Source: JAENVT01 sp031412355 (GTDB lineage Bacteria; Actinomycetota; Acidimicrobiia; Acidimicrobiales; Ilumatobacteraceae). From it: 33,104 nucleotides of DNA. Position numbers and translations under genes: made by a program. The DNA lies in assembly GCA_031412355.1 (NCBI GenBank), contig JANOCR010000240.1, positions 1 to 33,104 of the forward strand. The letters are read 5' to 3'. This document shows positions 14,970 to 22,263 of the stretch, one piece after another. Position 1 is the stretch's first letter, and every line of letters starts with the position of its first letter. A model generated the notes under the pieces. The model was not told the DNA's origin and did no database searches. It was given only the letters and a program-made list of their open reading frames with translations.

Positions 14970-15107
14970 ACCCGCGACCCTCACCTTGGCAACGTGAAGA
15001 GAACCGTCCGTCTGGTGAGTCCGGTCCCGTGACGTGGTGTCCTGTCCGCCCACTCGTCCGCCTGGTCCGTCCAGTCCGCCCAGACCGTATATCGGTCTAC
15101 CATCGCA
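14964..15107 (-). repeat. repeat copy B: tRNA-Gly fragment plus shared arm
   Basis: 14964-14998 matches the T arm to anticodon loop of tRNA-Gly on the minus strand (GATTGAACCCGCGACC, CTCACCTTGGCAA) with one base missing in the T loop. It is followed by about 110 bp shared with copy A at 10.8 kb. The hairpin AGACCG-5 nt-CGGTCT recurs at 15082-15098 with a different loop (tatat rather than tttac), so the stem is conserved. The 3' acceptor part seen in copy A is missing; the toxin gene takes its place. Confidence 0.6.
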
Positions 15108-15381
15108 GATGTAGGCGTCGGATCATGGCTGTGAGGGCTCCACGCGACCCAGGGGGCACCACCCGCTTTCTGCGAGGCGACGTCGCGACTGGCCGCTGTG
15201 ATCGGCATCGTGACATCATCTCGATCGTGACGTGGCTGACTCGTTGTCGGCCGCCCGCGCTGACGTCGCGGTCCTGGCGTTCATCCCGCCTATGACCAAG
15301 AGCATCGACTGGGGCTGAGCCCGGAGTGTGGCGAGGCGGGCATGCATGCGTCTATCGGGACCGGAAGCCACCTCTATTCGA
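15108..15381. other. non-coding stretch, nothing recognised
   Basis: About 270 bp between the repeat and the 3' end of the GGDEF gene. No supported gene. Confidence 0.4.
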
Positions 15382-17091
15382 CTAGGTGCGTGCGTTCGCC
15401 GCGCTCGTCGAGACTCGCTCGCCCGCAACGACGACGCGATCGCGGCCGGTTTCTTTGGCGATGAAGAGTGCTTCGTCGGCAACGGCGATGATCTCGTCGA
15501 GGGTGTCGCCCGCATCGGACAGCGATACTCCGAAACTTGCGGTAAAGGGCGGGCATCGGCCATCAAGGAGTGCGAGGGCGAGATCTAGACGCAGTTGCTC
15601 GAGGCACTCGACTGCGTGGTCGGTGAACGTGTTCGGGAGAACGATTGCGAATTCCTCGCCGCCATACCTTGCTGCGATTTGATCGTCACTCAACGAAGAC
15701 CGGAGCACGCGGGCGAAGAGCCGAAGTGCACGGTCTCCTGCGTCGTGGCCGTACTTGTCGTTGATCTGTTTGAAGTGATCGAGATCGGCGACCGCAACCG
15801 CAAACGGGGTGTTCGAGCGCAGCATTACGTCGACCTTTTCCTCCAGGTTCCGGCGGTTCGGCAATCCCGTGAGTGGGTCCGTCGCCGCCTGGAGCTGGGA
15901 TTTGGCAAATGCGCGAACCGTACCGATTCGGGTCCCTGCCTCCGTGGCGAGCACGGTCAGGCGCTCGACGGTTTGTGTGTCGAATGGGTGCATGTCGGGC
16001 CCAGTCGTGTGCAACACGCCAAGCGCTCTTCCCATGAAGTTGACTGGGACGCATACGGCGGAGCAGGCTCCGCCCGGACGGTCGCGGAGCTTGGGGCAGA
16101 CGTTCAGTTCCTCGCTCGATTCGAACACGGTTGTCTGTCCACGACGCACCGCAACGCAATCCCACGGTGACTGGACCGGGCACCCGGGTCCTCCAGATTC
16201 GGGGTAATCGACAGCGAGGCGCAGGTGAGCCTGGCTGTTGTCTGCGAGTAGCAATTCTGCCGGCGCGTCCTGAGTGGTCGCTGCCATCGAACGACGAACG
16301 ACTGCATATACGTCGGATTCGCTATCGACCATGTCCAACGCATCGTGAACACGGTTCTTGAAGTGTTGCCGCACGGCGTCGCGTTGAACGGTCTCACTGA
16401 TTCGAGCGGCGTCCCGTTCGGCGAGGTCTCTCGCCGCGAGCAACGAGCGAACACTTCGACGGGTGGACTCGACAACCACGATCAACAGAGTGAGCGCAAA
16501 GACAGCCGACATCGCGGTGCGAGTCGCGTCAGCGTTCGTTCCGTTTTCCGCATCGCGCTGAGCGACGAGTGCTCGGCTCTCGATCACTTCCGTGAGCTGA
16601 CCCATTTGCGCCTCGACGGCCTCGAACTCCGAGACAAAGGACGGCAACAACAGATTCGCCGCTGAGCGATCGTCGCCCGCGAGTTCCACAATGGCGACGG
16701 CATGTTCGGCATAGAGAGCCAGCGCGGCGGATGCCGGAGCGAACGACGAGGCCAGCGGGTCGGAATCAGGTAGACCGAGTCCTGCGACAACGGCAGCCGC
16801 GTCGTACATGTCCTCGAGGCTCCTGGCCGCGTGGCCGCGGACTTCTTGTATGACATCGCTTTGGGCGGATGGTTGATTCTCGAGCAACGCTGACACGACG
16901 TCGGCGCGCAACGCGTCGTGCATCATGTCAGCGTCCGCCTGGAAGCTCAACAATTTCTGGTTCTGTACAAGGTTTTCGATCTGACGCGTGTGGCCCGTGA
17001 GCGCGCGGTAACTCACCAAGCTGACACAGACAAGTCCGACAAGCGCTACAAGCACGAGCGCAATGAGGCGACGTTCGAAGGTCCATTTCAT
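15382..17091 (-). CDS. membrane sensor diguanylate cyclase (GAF-GGDEF)
   Basis: 569 residues. Helix one (about residues 8-29, LIALVLVALVGLVCVSLVSY) is followed by an outside four-helix-like sensor part (TRQIENLVQNQKLLSF...), a second helix (AMSAVFALTLLIVVVES), then a GAF-type region (LLADNSQAHLRLAVDYPESGGPGCPVQSPWDC...GACSAVCVPVNFMGRALGVLHTTG) and a GGDEF domain (DPLTGLPNRRNLEEKVD ... VAVADLDHFKQINDKYGHDAGD ... RYGGEEFAIVLPN). GGEEF is an active signature, so it likely makes cyclic di-GMP. The inhibitory RxxD site upstream is absent (S and Q at those positions). ATG 17091 was chosen because GGAAGG lies 8 nt upstream. It is a single gene in the accessory region; the signal is unknown. Confidence 0.85.
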   Translation of the reverse strand: MKWTFERRLIALVLVALVGLVCVSLVSYRALTGHTRQIENLVQNQKLLSFQADADMMHDALRADVVSALLENQPSAQSDVIQEVRGHAARSLEDMYDAAAVVAGLGLPDSDPLASSFAPASAALALYAEHAVAIVELAGDDRSAANLLLPSFVSEFEAVEAQMGQLTEVIESRALVAQRDAENGTNADATRTAMSAVFALTLLIVVVESTRRSVRSLLAARDLAERDAARISETVQRDAVRQHFKNRVHDALDMVDSESDVYAVVRRSMAATTQDAPAELLLADNSQAHLRLAVDYPESGGPGCPVQSPWDCVAVRRGQTTVFESSEELNVCPKLRDRPGGACSAVCVPVNFMGRALGVLHTTGPDMHPFDTQTVERLTVLATEAGTRIGTVRAFAKSQLQAATDPLTGLPNRRNLEEKVDVMLRSNTPFAVAVADLDHFKQINDKYGHDAGDRALRLFARVLRSSLSDDQIAARYGGEEFAIVLPNTFTDHAVECLEQLRLDLALALLDGRCPPFTASFGVSLSDAGDTLDEIIAVADEALFIAKETGRDRVVVAGERVSTSAANART

Positions 17092-17567
17092 GAGTTTCAC
17101 CTTCCATTGGCCCACGTTGGTATCGGCACCCGTGTGCAGGAACTTGAGGTGAACTTCACGCGATCTTGCAACGGTCTTCATCTGACCTTGACGTTCGGTT
17201 CCGGCACAGCGTCATCTCGAGTTCTGCAACGTTGGCATCAACTGCCTCGTCGAACGAGACCCTGCGCCCGTTCAGCGCACACTCCATCGCCGGTACCTGG
17301 GCGCTGCGAAGGTGGAATCGCGCGTTGCGCCGACCGGAGATCTCGAAGTTCCAACCGACTTACGTTTAACGCATAGAACCTCTGCGAGATTGCCGACCCA
17401 ACGGACAGGCGGCCACCACGGTTGAGTGTAAGGCACATACGCCGTTCGGGCGCGAGCGGCACCCGCGGCAGCCCCGTTGTTCTGGGCGGCTAGTTCTGTG
17501 CGCAGCAGTCTCTGAACCCGGTCGTACGCTGCCGACACCTTGAGGCAGTCGATTCACGAATCGACCG
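17092..17567. other. 476-bp non-coding stretch with a 29-bp repeat
   Basis: No gene is supported. 17361-17389 matches 5198-5226 at 25 of 29 positions. The left end holds the upstream region of the GGDEF gene; the right end borders the broken MetE-like gene. Confidence 0.5.
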
Positions 17568-18320
17568 ATGAAGCAGGCGGTCATCGCCCCGTCGATGCTG
17601 GCTCTGCTGTACCCATTGAGCACCGATGTGCCGGGATACAGCCGCGAGGAGTTCGAAGCCGATCTGATCGACGAATGCGAGAAGGACATCCGACAGGCAT
17701 TCGCCGCCGGGGCGGCACGCGTATCGGTGGACTTCACCGAAGGGCGCCTGGCCACCCGTGCCGACCCACGGAATCCGTGGACAGGTGCTGGCATGCTGCC
17801 GCACTTCATCGACCTCAACAATCGAGTCATGGCCCGGTTCACGCCCGAGGAGCGGGTCAACATCGGCATCCACACCTGTCCCGGAGGAGACCGCGACTCC
17901 GTTCACAGCGCCGGCGTACCGTGCAACAATCTGCTCCCGGAGATGTTCAAGATCAACGCCGGCTACTTCCTGATGCAGCTGGCCAGCGAACGGGAAAAGG
18001 ACGGTGTATACGAGTCGATCGGCAAGTACAGCCGTGACGCCGCCGACGGCATCGCGCAGATGTGTTATGTGGGGGTCACCAACCCAGGGAACCCGCTGGT
18101 GGAAAGCCCCCAGGAGATCTGTGATGCCCTCGTGCGCGCCGCCAACTTCATCCCCAAGGACCGCCTCGGTTCCACCGACGACTGCGGCTTCTCGCCATTC
18201 AGCATTGACGAAAAGCCCAACCACGGGTCACCCGACTACGCCCGTGAGGTCGCCTTCCAGAAGATCACCAATCGAGTCGAGGGCACACGAATGGCCGCCG
18301 AGAAGCTCGGCGTCGGCTGA
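17568..18320 (+). pseudogene. N-truncated MetE-like (Meth_synt_2) gene
   Basis: 250 residues matching only the C-terminal part of the ~370-residue cobalamin-independent methionine synthase II-like family. It starts abruptly with KQAVIAPSMLALLYP, which is mid-protein in relatives. It continues with GYSREEFEADLIDECEKDIRQAFAAGAARVSVDFTEGRLA, then VNIGIHTCPGGDRDSVHSAGV (His-Cys of the metal site), NNLLPEMFKINAGYFLMQLASEREKD and the final GFSPF block. In-frame sequence upstream of ATG 17568 runs GSRFTNRP back to a stop at 17541, unrelated to the family. Half of the barrel is missing, so methyl transfer is unlikely; a short surviving protein cannot be excluded. The break lies about 180 bp right of the 29-bp repeat. 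Confidence 0.65.
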
Positions 18321-18500
18321 GCAGACCACGAGGAGCTACCGGACACAGCATCTCACCTTTGACCGCCCCCTCAGAATGCCATGCCGACGATGGCGACATA
18401 AGCGCCCTGATCGAATTCGCGAGGAATTGAACGGGGACCGCTCAGCTCGCAGTATCACTCAGGAGGCTTCCTAGAGATCGAACGAAACCACGGCTTCAAA

Positions 18501-18576
18501 TGGAGCGGACGACGGGATTCGAACCCGCGACCCTCACCTTGGCAAGGTGATGCTCTACCAGCTGAGCCACGTCCGC
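18501..18576 (-). tRNA. tRNA-Gly (anticodon GCC)
   Basis: Minus strand, 76 nt with encoded CCA. Acceptor GCGGACG pairs with CGTCCGC; discriminator T then CCA. The D arm contains GCTCAGCTGGTAGAGC. The anticodon stem TCACC/GGTGA encloses TTGCCAA, giving anticodon GCC. The T loop is GGTTCGAATCC. All arms pair, so this is the functional copy. Partial 3'-half copies lie to its left at about 5.31, 7.61, 10.76 and 14.96 kb in the same orientation. Confidence 0.95.
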
Positions 18577-18596
18577 GTTAGCGGTCGCCTACGTTA

Positions 18597-19514
18597 TCAG
18601 TCGCCCGCAGAAACCGACAACGGGATCTCGACGGGCACGGCCTTGGAACGCGCCTCCAACACGATGGCTCCGAGTGCAGCCAGAACTACCAGCGCGCCCG
18701 CAATCTGCACGAGGCTGAGCCGCTGCCCGAACACGACCCAGGCACCGATCGCAGAGATCACAGGGCTGCCGAGCATCAACAGCGAAGCAAAGGTGATGTC
18801 CAGGTGACGCTGGGCCCAGGTCATCAGTCCATGGCCGACGAGGCCGGCGACCAGGACCATCGCCACGATCAACAGCCAATCTGCGCCATGGATCGCACCG
18901 AGATCACGAGACGTCAAAAGCACCCAGGGCGAGACGACGAGTGCGGCAACGCAGAACACACCGGCAATCAGTGCGCCGGCGTGCACGCCCTGGTTCCGGA
19001 CCTGCTTGATGCGAACGAAGTACGCGGTCCACAGTCCGAGGTTGATCAGTGCCAGCACGTCGCCGCGCAGCGATGCGCCCGATGACTGGTTGGCTCCCAA
19101 CACCACGGTGGCGATGCCAGCGAGGGCGATCACAGCCAACAGAATCTGGCGAGCGCCAGACCGATCGCCGAACAGCATCGGACCGATGAACAGCATCAGC
19201 ACGGGCTGCAGAGCGCCGATAAGTGTGGCGTTGGCGATGGAGGTCTCTTGGTACGACGTGAAGCCGACCATCATTGACACGCCGAACAGCACGCCGGGCA
19301 CGAACACGATCTTCAGCAACGGGATGCTGACCCGGCCGCCGGTGAAGTATGCAGCGCACACCATCACGGGGGTCGCCATCCACAACCGCCAGAACACGAT
19401 GGTCGGAGCCGATGCGTCGATTCCACGAACCAGCAGAGGGCCGAAACCCCACGCGAATACGGCAATCGCGCCGATGGAGATAGCCAGGCGAGCCCGGCCT
19501 TCCGGAGATCTCAC
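18597..19514 (-). CDS. EamA/DMT-family transporter
   Basis: 305 residues with about ten hydrophobic helices arranged as two EamA repeats. The first is IGAIAVFAWGFGPLLVRG...FWRLWMATPVMVCAAYF...NATLIGALQPVLMLFIGPMLFGDR; the second begins LRGDVLALINLGLWTAYFVRIKQVR and ends FASLLMLGSPVISAIGAWVVFGQRLSLVQIAGALVVLAALGAIVLEAR. EamA proteins export or exchange small metabolites such as amino acids; the substrate cannot be told. GTG 19514 overlaps the upstream small gene's stop by 4 nt (GTGA), so the two are co-translated. It ends 20 bp before the tRNA-Gly gene. Confidence 0.85.
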   Translation of the reverse strand: MRSPEGRARLAISIGAIAVFAWGFGPLLVRGIDASAPTIVFWRLWMATPVMVCAAYFTGGRVSIPLLKIVFVPGVLFGVSMMVGFTSYQETSIANATLIGALQPVLMLFIGPMLFGDRSGARQILLAVIALAGIATVVLGANQSSGASLRGDVLALINLGLWTAYFVRIKQVRNQGVHAGALIAGVFCVAALVVSPWVLLTSRDLGAIHGADWLLIVAMVLVAGLVGHGLMTWAQRHLDITFASLLMLGSPVISAIGAWVVFGQRLSLVQIAGALVVLAALGAIVLEARSKAVPVEIPLSVSAGD

Positions 19515-19741
19515 GATTTCTTATCGGCGGGTCGCAAATCGACCCGAAGCACCAAAATGCCGTCCTCGATCGATGCCGTTGCATCGCCGACGATCGCAAA
19601 ATCCATGAAGTCGGACTGCGCTTGTTGCAGGAACCGCTGACGCTCCTCGCCGGCGACCGGCGGAAGCGGGCGACTCTTCACCGCGGCGGCACGCTCGCGA
19701 AATCGGGCGAGCATCGCCTCGATATCCAGAGAGTCGGCCAC
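19511..19741 (-). CDS. small hypothetical protein, coupled to DMT transporter
   Basis: About 76 residues, soluble, unknown. Sequence: DSLDIEAMLARFRERAAAVKSRPLPPVAGEERQRFLQQAQSDFMDFAIVGDATASIEDGILVLRVDLRPADKKS. It has a helical first half and a short beta-rich end. GTG 19741 was chosen because TAACCT lies 8 nt upstream as a -10 box without a ribosome site, which fits the leaderless style of neighbours. ATG 19765 is in frame and is the alternative start (84 residues). The stop overlaps the transporter start (GTGA). The layout suggests a helper or regulator of the transporter, but this is inference. Confidence 0.65.
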   Translation of the reverse strand: MADSLDIEAMLARFRERAAAVKSRPLPPVAGEERQRFLQQAQSDFMDFAIVGDATASIEDGILVLRVDLRPADKKS

Positions 19742-19795
19742 GTGTTGGCAGGTTAGTCCACACATCGTCCGACGAGGCGGACGTGTGACGGATGA

Positions 19796-20290
19796 CTACA
19801 CAGCAGGCTCGGTCGACACCGATTTGGGGTCAGGAGTCGCGGCCTCATCGACCGGCTCAACCACGACCGGTTCAACCACGACCGCCTCGGGCTCGGGAGC
19901 CGCCGGCAACGGGATCGCCTCGCCCGGCTCGCGGAGATCGTCGAACGCCTGGGGAACGCTGCGCACCAGCGCCTCGAGGTCGACCGGTTCGTAGACCATC
20001 AGTTCGTTCATGGCCAGTCCCGCACCGGCCGGACGCACCTGATCGAGACGTCGCCGCCGGTCGCCTTCGGGCGCTTTTGCCCACGCCCGCCCACTCATCA
20101 CCTCGAGCGGCGCCAGGGCAGGGTGCTCCTGACGACCACGCCGCCACCAAAAGATGGTGGCGACCAGCAGGCCGATACCGACCAGCGCCAGTCCGGCGGC
20201 CGACAGGTAGATCAGGCGCTCGTTGGTCGGGTCGGAAAAGTCGCCGCCGATGATGCCCTCCAGGGCGCGGCGCAAAGACTTGGCGGTCAC
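19796..20290 (-). CDS. single-pass membrane protein, unknown
   Basis: 164 residues from GTG 20290. An N-terminal soluble piece (TAKSLRRALEGIIGGDFSDPTNERL) is followed by one membrane helix (IYLSAAGLALVGIGLLVATIFWWRR) and a cytoplasmic domain (MSGRAWAKAPEGDRRRRLDQVRP...MNELMVYEPVDLEALVRSVPQAFDDLREPGEAIPLP). It ends in a Pro/Glu/Val low-complexity tail (PEPEAVVVEPVVVEPVDEAATPD). I do not recognise a family. GTG was chosen because the family-like sequence begins there and upstream codons look non-coding; the start is not certain. It is divergent from the next small membrane protein and upstream of the 76-residue gene on the same strand. Confidence 0.65.
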   Translation of the reverse strand: MTAKSLRRALEGIIGGDFSDPTNERLIYLSAAGLALVGIGLLVATIFWWRRGRQEHPALAPLEVMSGRAWAKAPEGDRRRRLDQVRPAGAGLAMNELMVYEPVDLEALVRSVPQAFDDLREPGEAIPLPAAPEPEAVVVEPVVVEPVDEAATPDPKSVSTEPAV

Positions 20291-20371
20291 GCCGCCATTC
20301 TCGCATGCCGTCGGCGTTCGCACACCGGCAGGTCTGGCCAACATCGCACCCGATGCGACAAGCTTGGCTTC

Positions 20372-20776
20372 GTGGAGGTCTTGTGGTTGCTTCTCGCGGT
20401 CGCCGTCTGCGCGGGCCTGCTGTACATCGGCTACCGCATGGAGCCACATCATGTGTCGAAGGACGGAACCCGCTTCTTGACCACCGGCCAACGGCTGTCA
20501 CAGCAAGGCACAACCGACGGCCGCAAGCGCGAGGTGTGGGTCAGTGTGCAACCCAACGGCCAACTGCAGGTCGACGTGAAACGCCGTATGCATCACGACG
20601 TGTCCTACTGGTCGATCGAAGGCAAGGCTCCGGAGCCACCACCTCGGCGCGAGGTCTACGTGTTGCGCAGTCTCGACACGTTCGGCAACACGCAGCGGAT
20701 GACGATCAAGGTCCCTGCGCACAGCCGCTCGGTGGCGGTCCTCGACGAGGTGCTGAGCAACCGTTCGTCGAGCTAG
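20372..20776 (+). CDS. small membrane-anchored protein, unknown
   Basis: 134 residues. It begins with one hydrophobic helix (EVLWLLLAVAVCAGLLYIGYRM), then a soluble basic domain (EPHHVSKDGTRFLTTGQRLSQQGTTDGRKREVWVSVQPNGQLQVDVKRRMHHDVSYWSIEGKAPEPPPRREVYVLRSLDTFGNTQRMTIKVPAHSRSVAVLDEVL). The domain is strand-rich and reads as a conserved fold, but I cannot name it. GTG 20372 was taken as start because it precedes the helix directly; TTG 20381 is an alternative. It is divergent from the single-pass protein to the left. Its stop overlaps the metX stop (convergent, 20773-20776). Confidence 0.6.
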   Translation: MEVLWLLLAVAVCAGLLYIGYRMEPHHVSKDGTRFLTTGQRLSQQGTTDGRKREVWVSVQPNGQLQVDVKRRMHHDVSYWSIEGKAPEPPPRREVYVLRSLDTFGNTQRMTIKVPAHSRSVAVLDEVLSNRSSS

Positions 20777-21942
20777 CCCTTGGCGACCGATTCGACGAAC
20801 TCGCCGAGGGGCGCGGAGAGTTGATCGAGGTTGATCAAGAACGCGTCGTGGCCGTGGGGCGAATCGATCTCGACGTACTCGCACGGTGTGCCGCCCGACA
20901 GCAGCAATTCGCGGATCTGGCGCTGCTGATACGACGGATACAAGATGTCGCTGGAGATCCCGATCGTCAACGTCGGTACCTGTATCCGTGACATCGCCGC
21001 CTCGAGCCCACCGCGTCCGCGGCCGACATCGTGCAAATCCATCGCCTTGCCGATGATGAGGTAGCTGTTGGCGTCGAATCGACGTACGAGCTTTTCGCCA
21101 TGATGATCGAGGTATCGCTCGACCTCGAACCGCTGCCACAGATCCAAGCCGTCGCGCAGGGTGGCACCATCGGCCAGTTCGCGACCGAAACGATCGGTGA
21201 ACACGTTGTCGCTGCGGAACGTCACCTGGGCAACCATCCTGGCCACGGACAGCCCTTCCCAAGGTCCGTCGTGGTCGTCGGCGTCGTAGTAGTCGCCGCC
21301 ACGCCAGTTCGGATCCATGCGGATCGCCCTACGGCCGATTGCTCCCCATGCGATCTGCTGAGCGGTCGCCTGTGCACAGGTGGCGATCGGCACGATCGAA
21401 CGCACGCGATGGGGGAAGGTGATCGCCCACTCCAGCACCTGCATGCCGCCCATCGAACCCCCGATCACCGAATGCCAGGCGGGTATCGACAGGTGGTCAG
21501 CCAAGCGAACCTGGGCACGCACGATGTCGCGAACGGTCACGACCGGGAAACGGCTGCCGTACGGCTTGCCGTCCATGGGATTCGGTGAGGCGGGGCCGGT
21601 CGAGCCCTGGCAGCCGCCCAACACGTTGGCGCACACCACGAACCACCGGTCCGTGTCGATCGCCATGCCCGGGCCCACCGCGCCATCCCACCACCCGGCG
21701 CCGGGATGACCATGACCCATCGGGCCGACGGCATGGCTGTCGCCGGTCCATGCGTGGCACAGCAAAATGGCGTTGTCGTGGCTGTCGTCGAGGCGGCCCC
21801 ACGTCTCGTAGGCCACGGTCACCTCGTCGAGCGTTACGCCGCCGTCGAGCGCGAACGGACGGGTGAAGTTGAGGAACTGCCGATGGCCGACAGGGTCGCC
21901 GACACGCCAGGCACCGCTCGCCGGCAGTGGTTGGCCCGCCAT
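20773..21942 (-). CDS. metX: homoserine O-acetyltransferase
   Basis: 389 residues of the alpha/beta-hydrolase acyltransferase family MetX. It uses acetyl-CoA to acetylate homoserine in methionine synthesis. Conserved parts: LDEVTVAYETWGRLDDSHDNAILLCHAWTGDSHA, the nucleophile elbow WHSVIGGSMGGMQVLEWA (Ser), the late Asp in IGISSDILYPSYQQ and the His in SPHGHDAFLIN, together the catalytic triad. Two MetX substrate-site stretches (NVLGGCQGSTGP, and DPNWRGGDYY) are present. ATG 21942 has GAGGAGGAGGG just upstream. About 160 bp of leader carries a SAM-type riboswitch, so methionine level likely controls expression. Relatives using succinyl-CoA look alike, so the acyl group is inferred. Confidence 0.9.
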   Translation of the reverse strand: MAGQPLPASGAWRVGDPVGHRQFLNFTRPFALDGGVTLDEVTVAYETWGRLDDSHDNAILLCHAWTGDSHAVGPMGHGHPGAGWWDGAVGPGMAIDTDRWFVVCANVLGGCQGSTGPASPNPMDGKPYGSRFPVVTVRDIVRAQVRLADHLSIPAWHSVIGGSMGGMQVLEWAITFPHRVRSIVPIATCAQATAQQIAWGAIGRRAIRMDPNWRGGDYYDADDHDGPWEGLSVARMVAQVTFRSDNVFTDRFGRELADGATLRDGLDLWQRFEVERYLDHHGEKLVRRFDANSYLIIGKAMDLHDVGRGRGGLEAAMSRIQVPTLTIGISSDILYPSYQQRQIRELLLSGGTPCEYVEIDSPHGHDAFLINLDQLSAPLGEFVESVAKG

Positions 21943-21980
21943 GTCCCTCCTCCTCGCGTTCGTATCGGTAGTGGACGCCG

Positions 21981-22100
21981 CACGAGGGAAGCTGAGTTGC
22001 CCTGCGAGCAGGGCCACATCCCCGCCGAGGCGGGATGGCACCGTGGGGCTTCCTCCCCGGTTGCCGGACCGGCGACCGAAGCCGACGATCACTCGTGATG
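21981..22100 (-). ncRNA. SAM-clan riboswitch (SAM-IV-like) in metX leader
   Basis: The minus-strand leader shows CACGAG (22097-22092) pairing with CTCGTG (21986-21981) as the closing stem. The core motif CCGGCAACC is followed by GGGGAGGAAGCCCC and then CACGGTGCC, an order typical of SAM-I/SAM-IV aptamers (GGCAACC ... GGTGCC). Two more hairpins follow (GCCCTGC/GCAGGGC and CCCGCC/GGCGGG). It sits directly before metX. Assignment to SAM-IV rather than SAM-I is uncertain. Confidence 0.75.
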
Positions 22101-22112
22101 CGAACCGTCGAA

Positions 22113-22118
22113 ATTGTA
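22113..22118 (-). promoter_or_regulatory. metX -10 box
   Basis: TACAAT on the minus strand, with the predicted start about 7 nt further, just before the riboswitch closing stem. No good -35 was seen. Confidence 0.5.
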
Positions 22119-22180
22119 GCGATCTCGCGGCCTGCTCCACGTGTCATTTCCCCGAGAACGTCGCCCCGATTGATTCATGC

Positions 22181-22223
22181 CTCAGCCTGACTGAGCCACT
22201 GATCAGAACGGCTGACTGATCAG
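22181..22223. promoter_or_regulatory. ACTGATCAG direct repeats, candidate operator
   Basis: ACTGATCAG occurs at 22198-22206 and 22215-22223, start to start 17 bp. Each holds the 8-bp palindrome CTGATCAG. Just left, CTCAG (22181-22185) and CTGAG (22191-22195) are inverted. They lie between divergent metX and the SET-domain gene. Regulator unknown. Confidence 0.4.
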
Positions 22224-22263
22224 CGAGTAGACGTTGCGGGTGTCAGCAGTCATGCTGTTGCGC

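Noticed and set aside
14966..15295. 109-codon open frame after the PIN-like gene
   Set aside because: It covers the tRNA-derived repeat, has no start signal and reads as Arg/Pro noise.
20123..20371. Extended upstream start for the small membrane protein
   Set aside because: The extension overlaps the divergent gene and lacks protein-like sequence; the membrane helix begins at GTG 20372.
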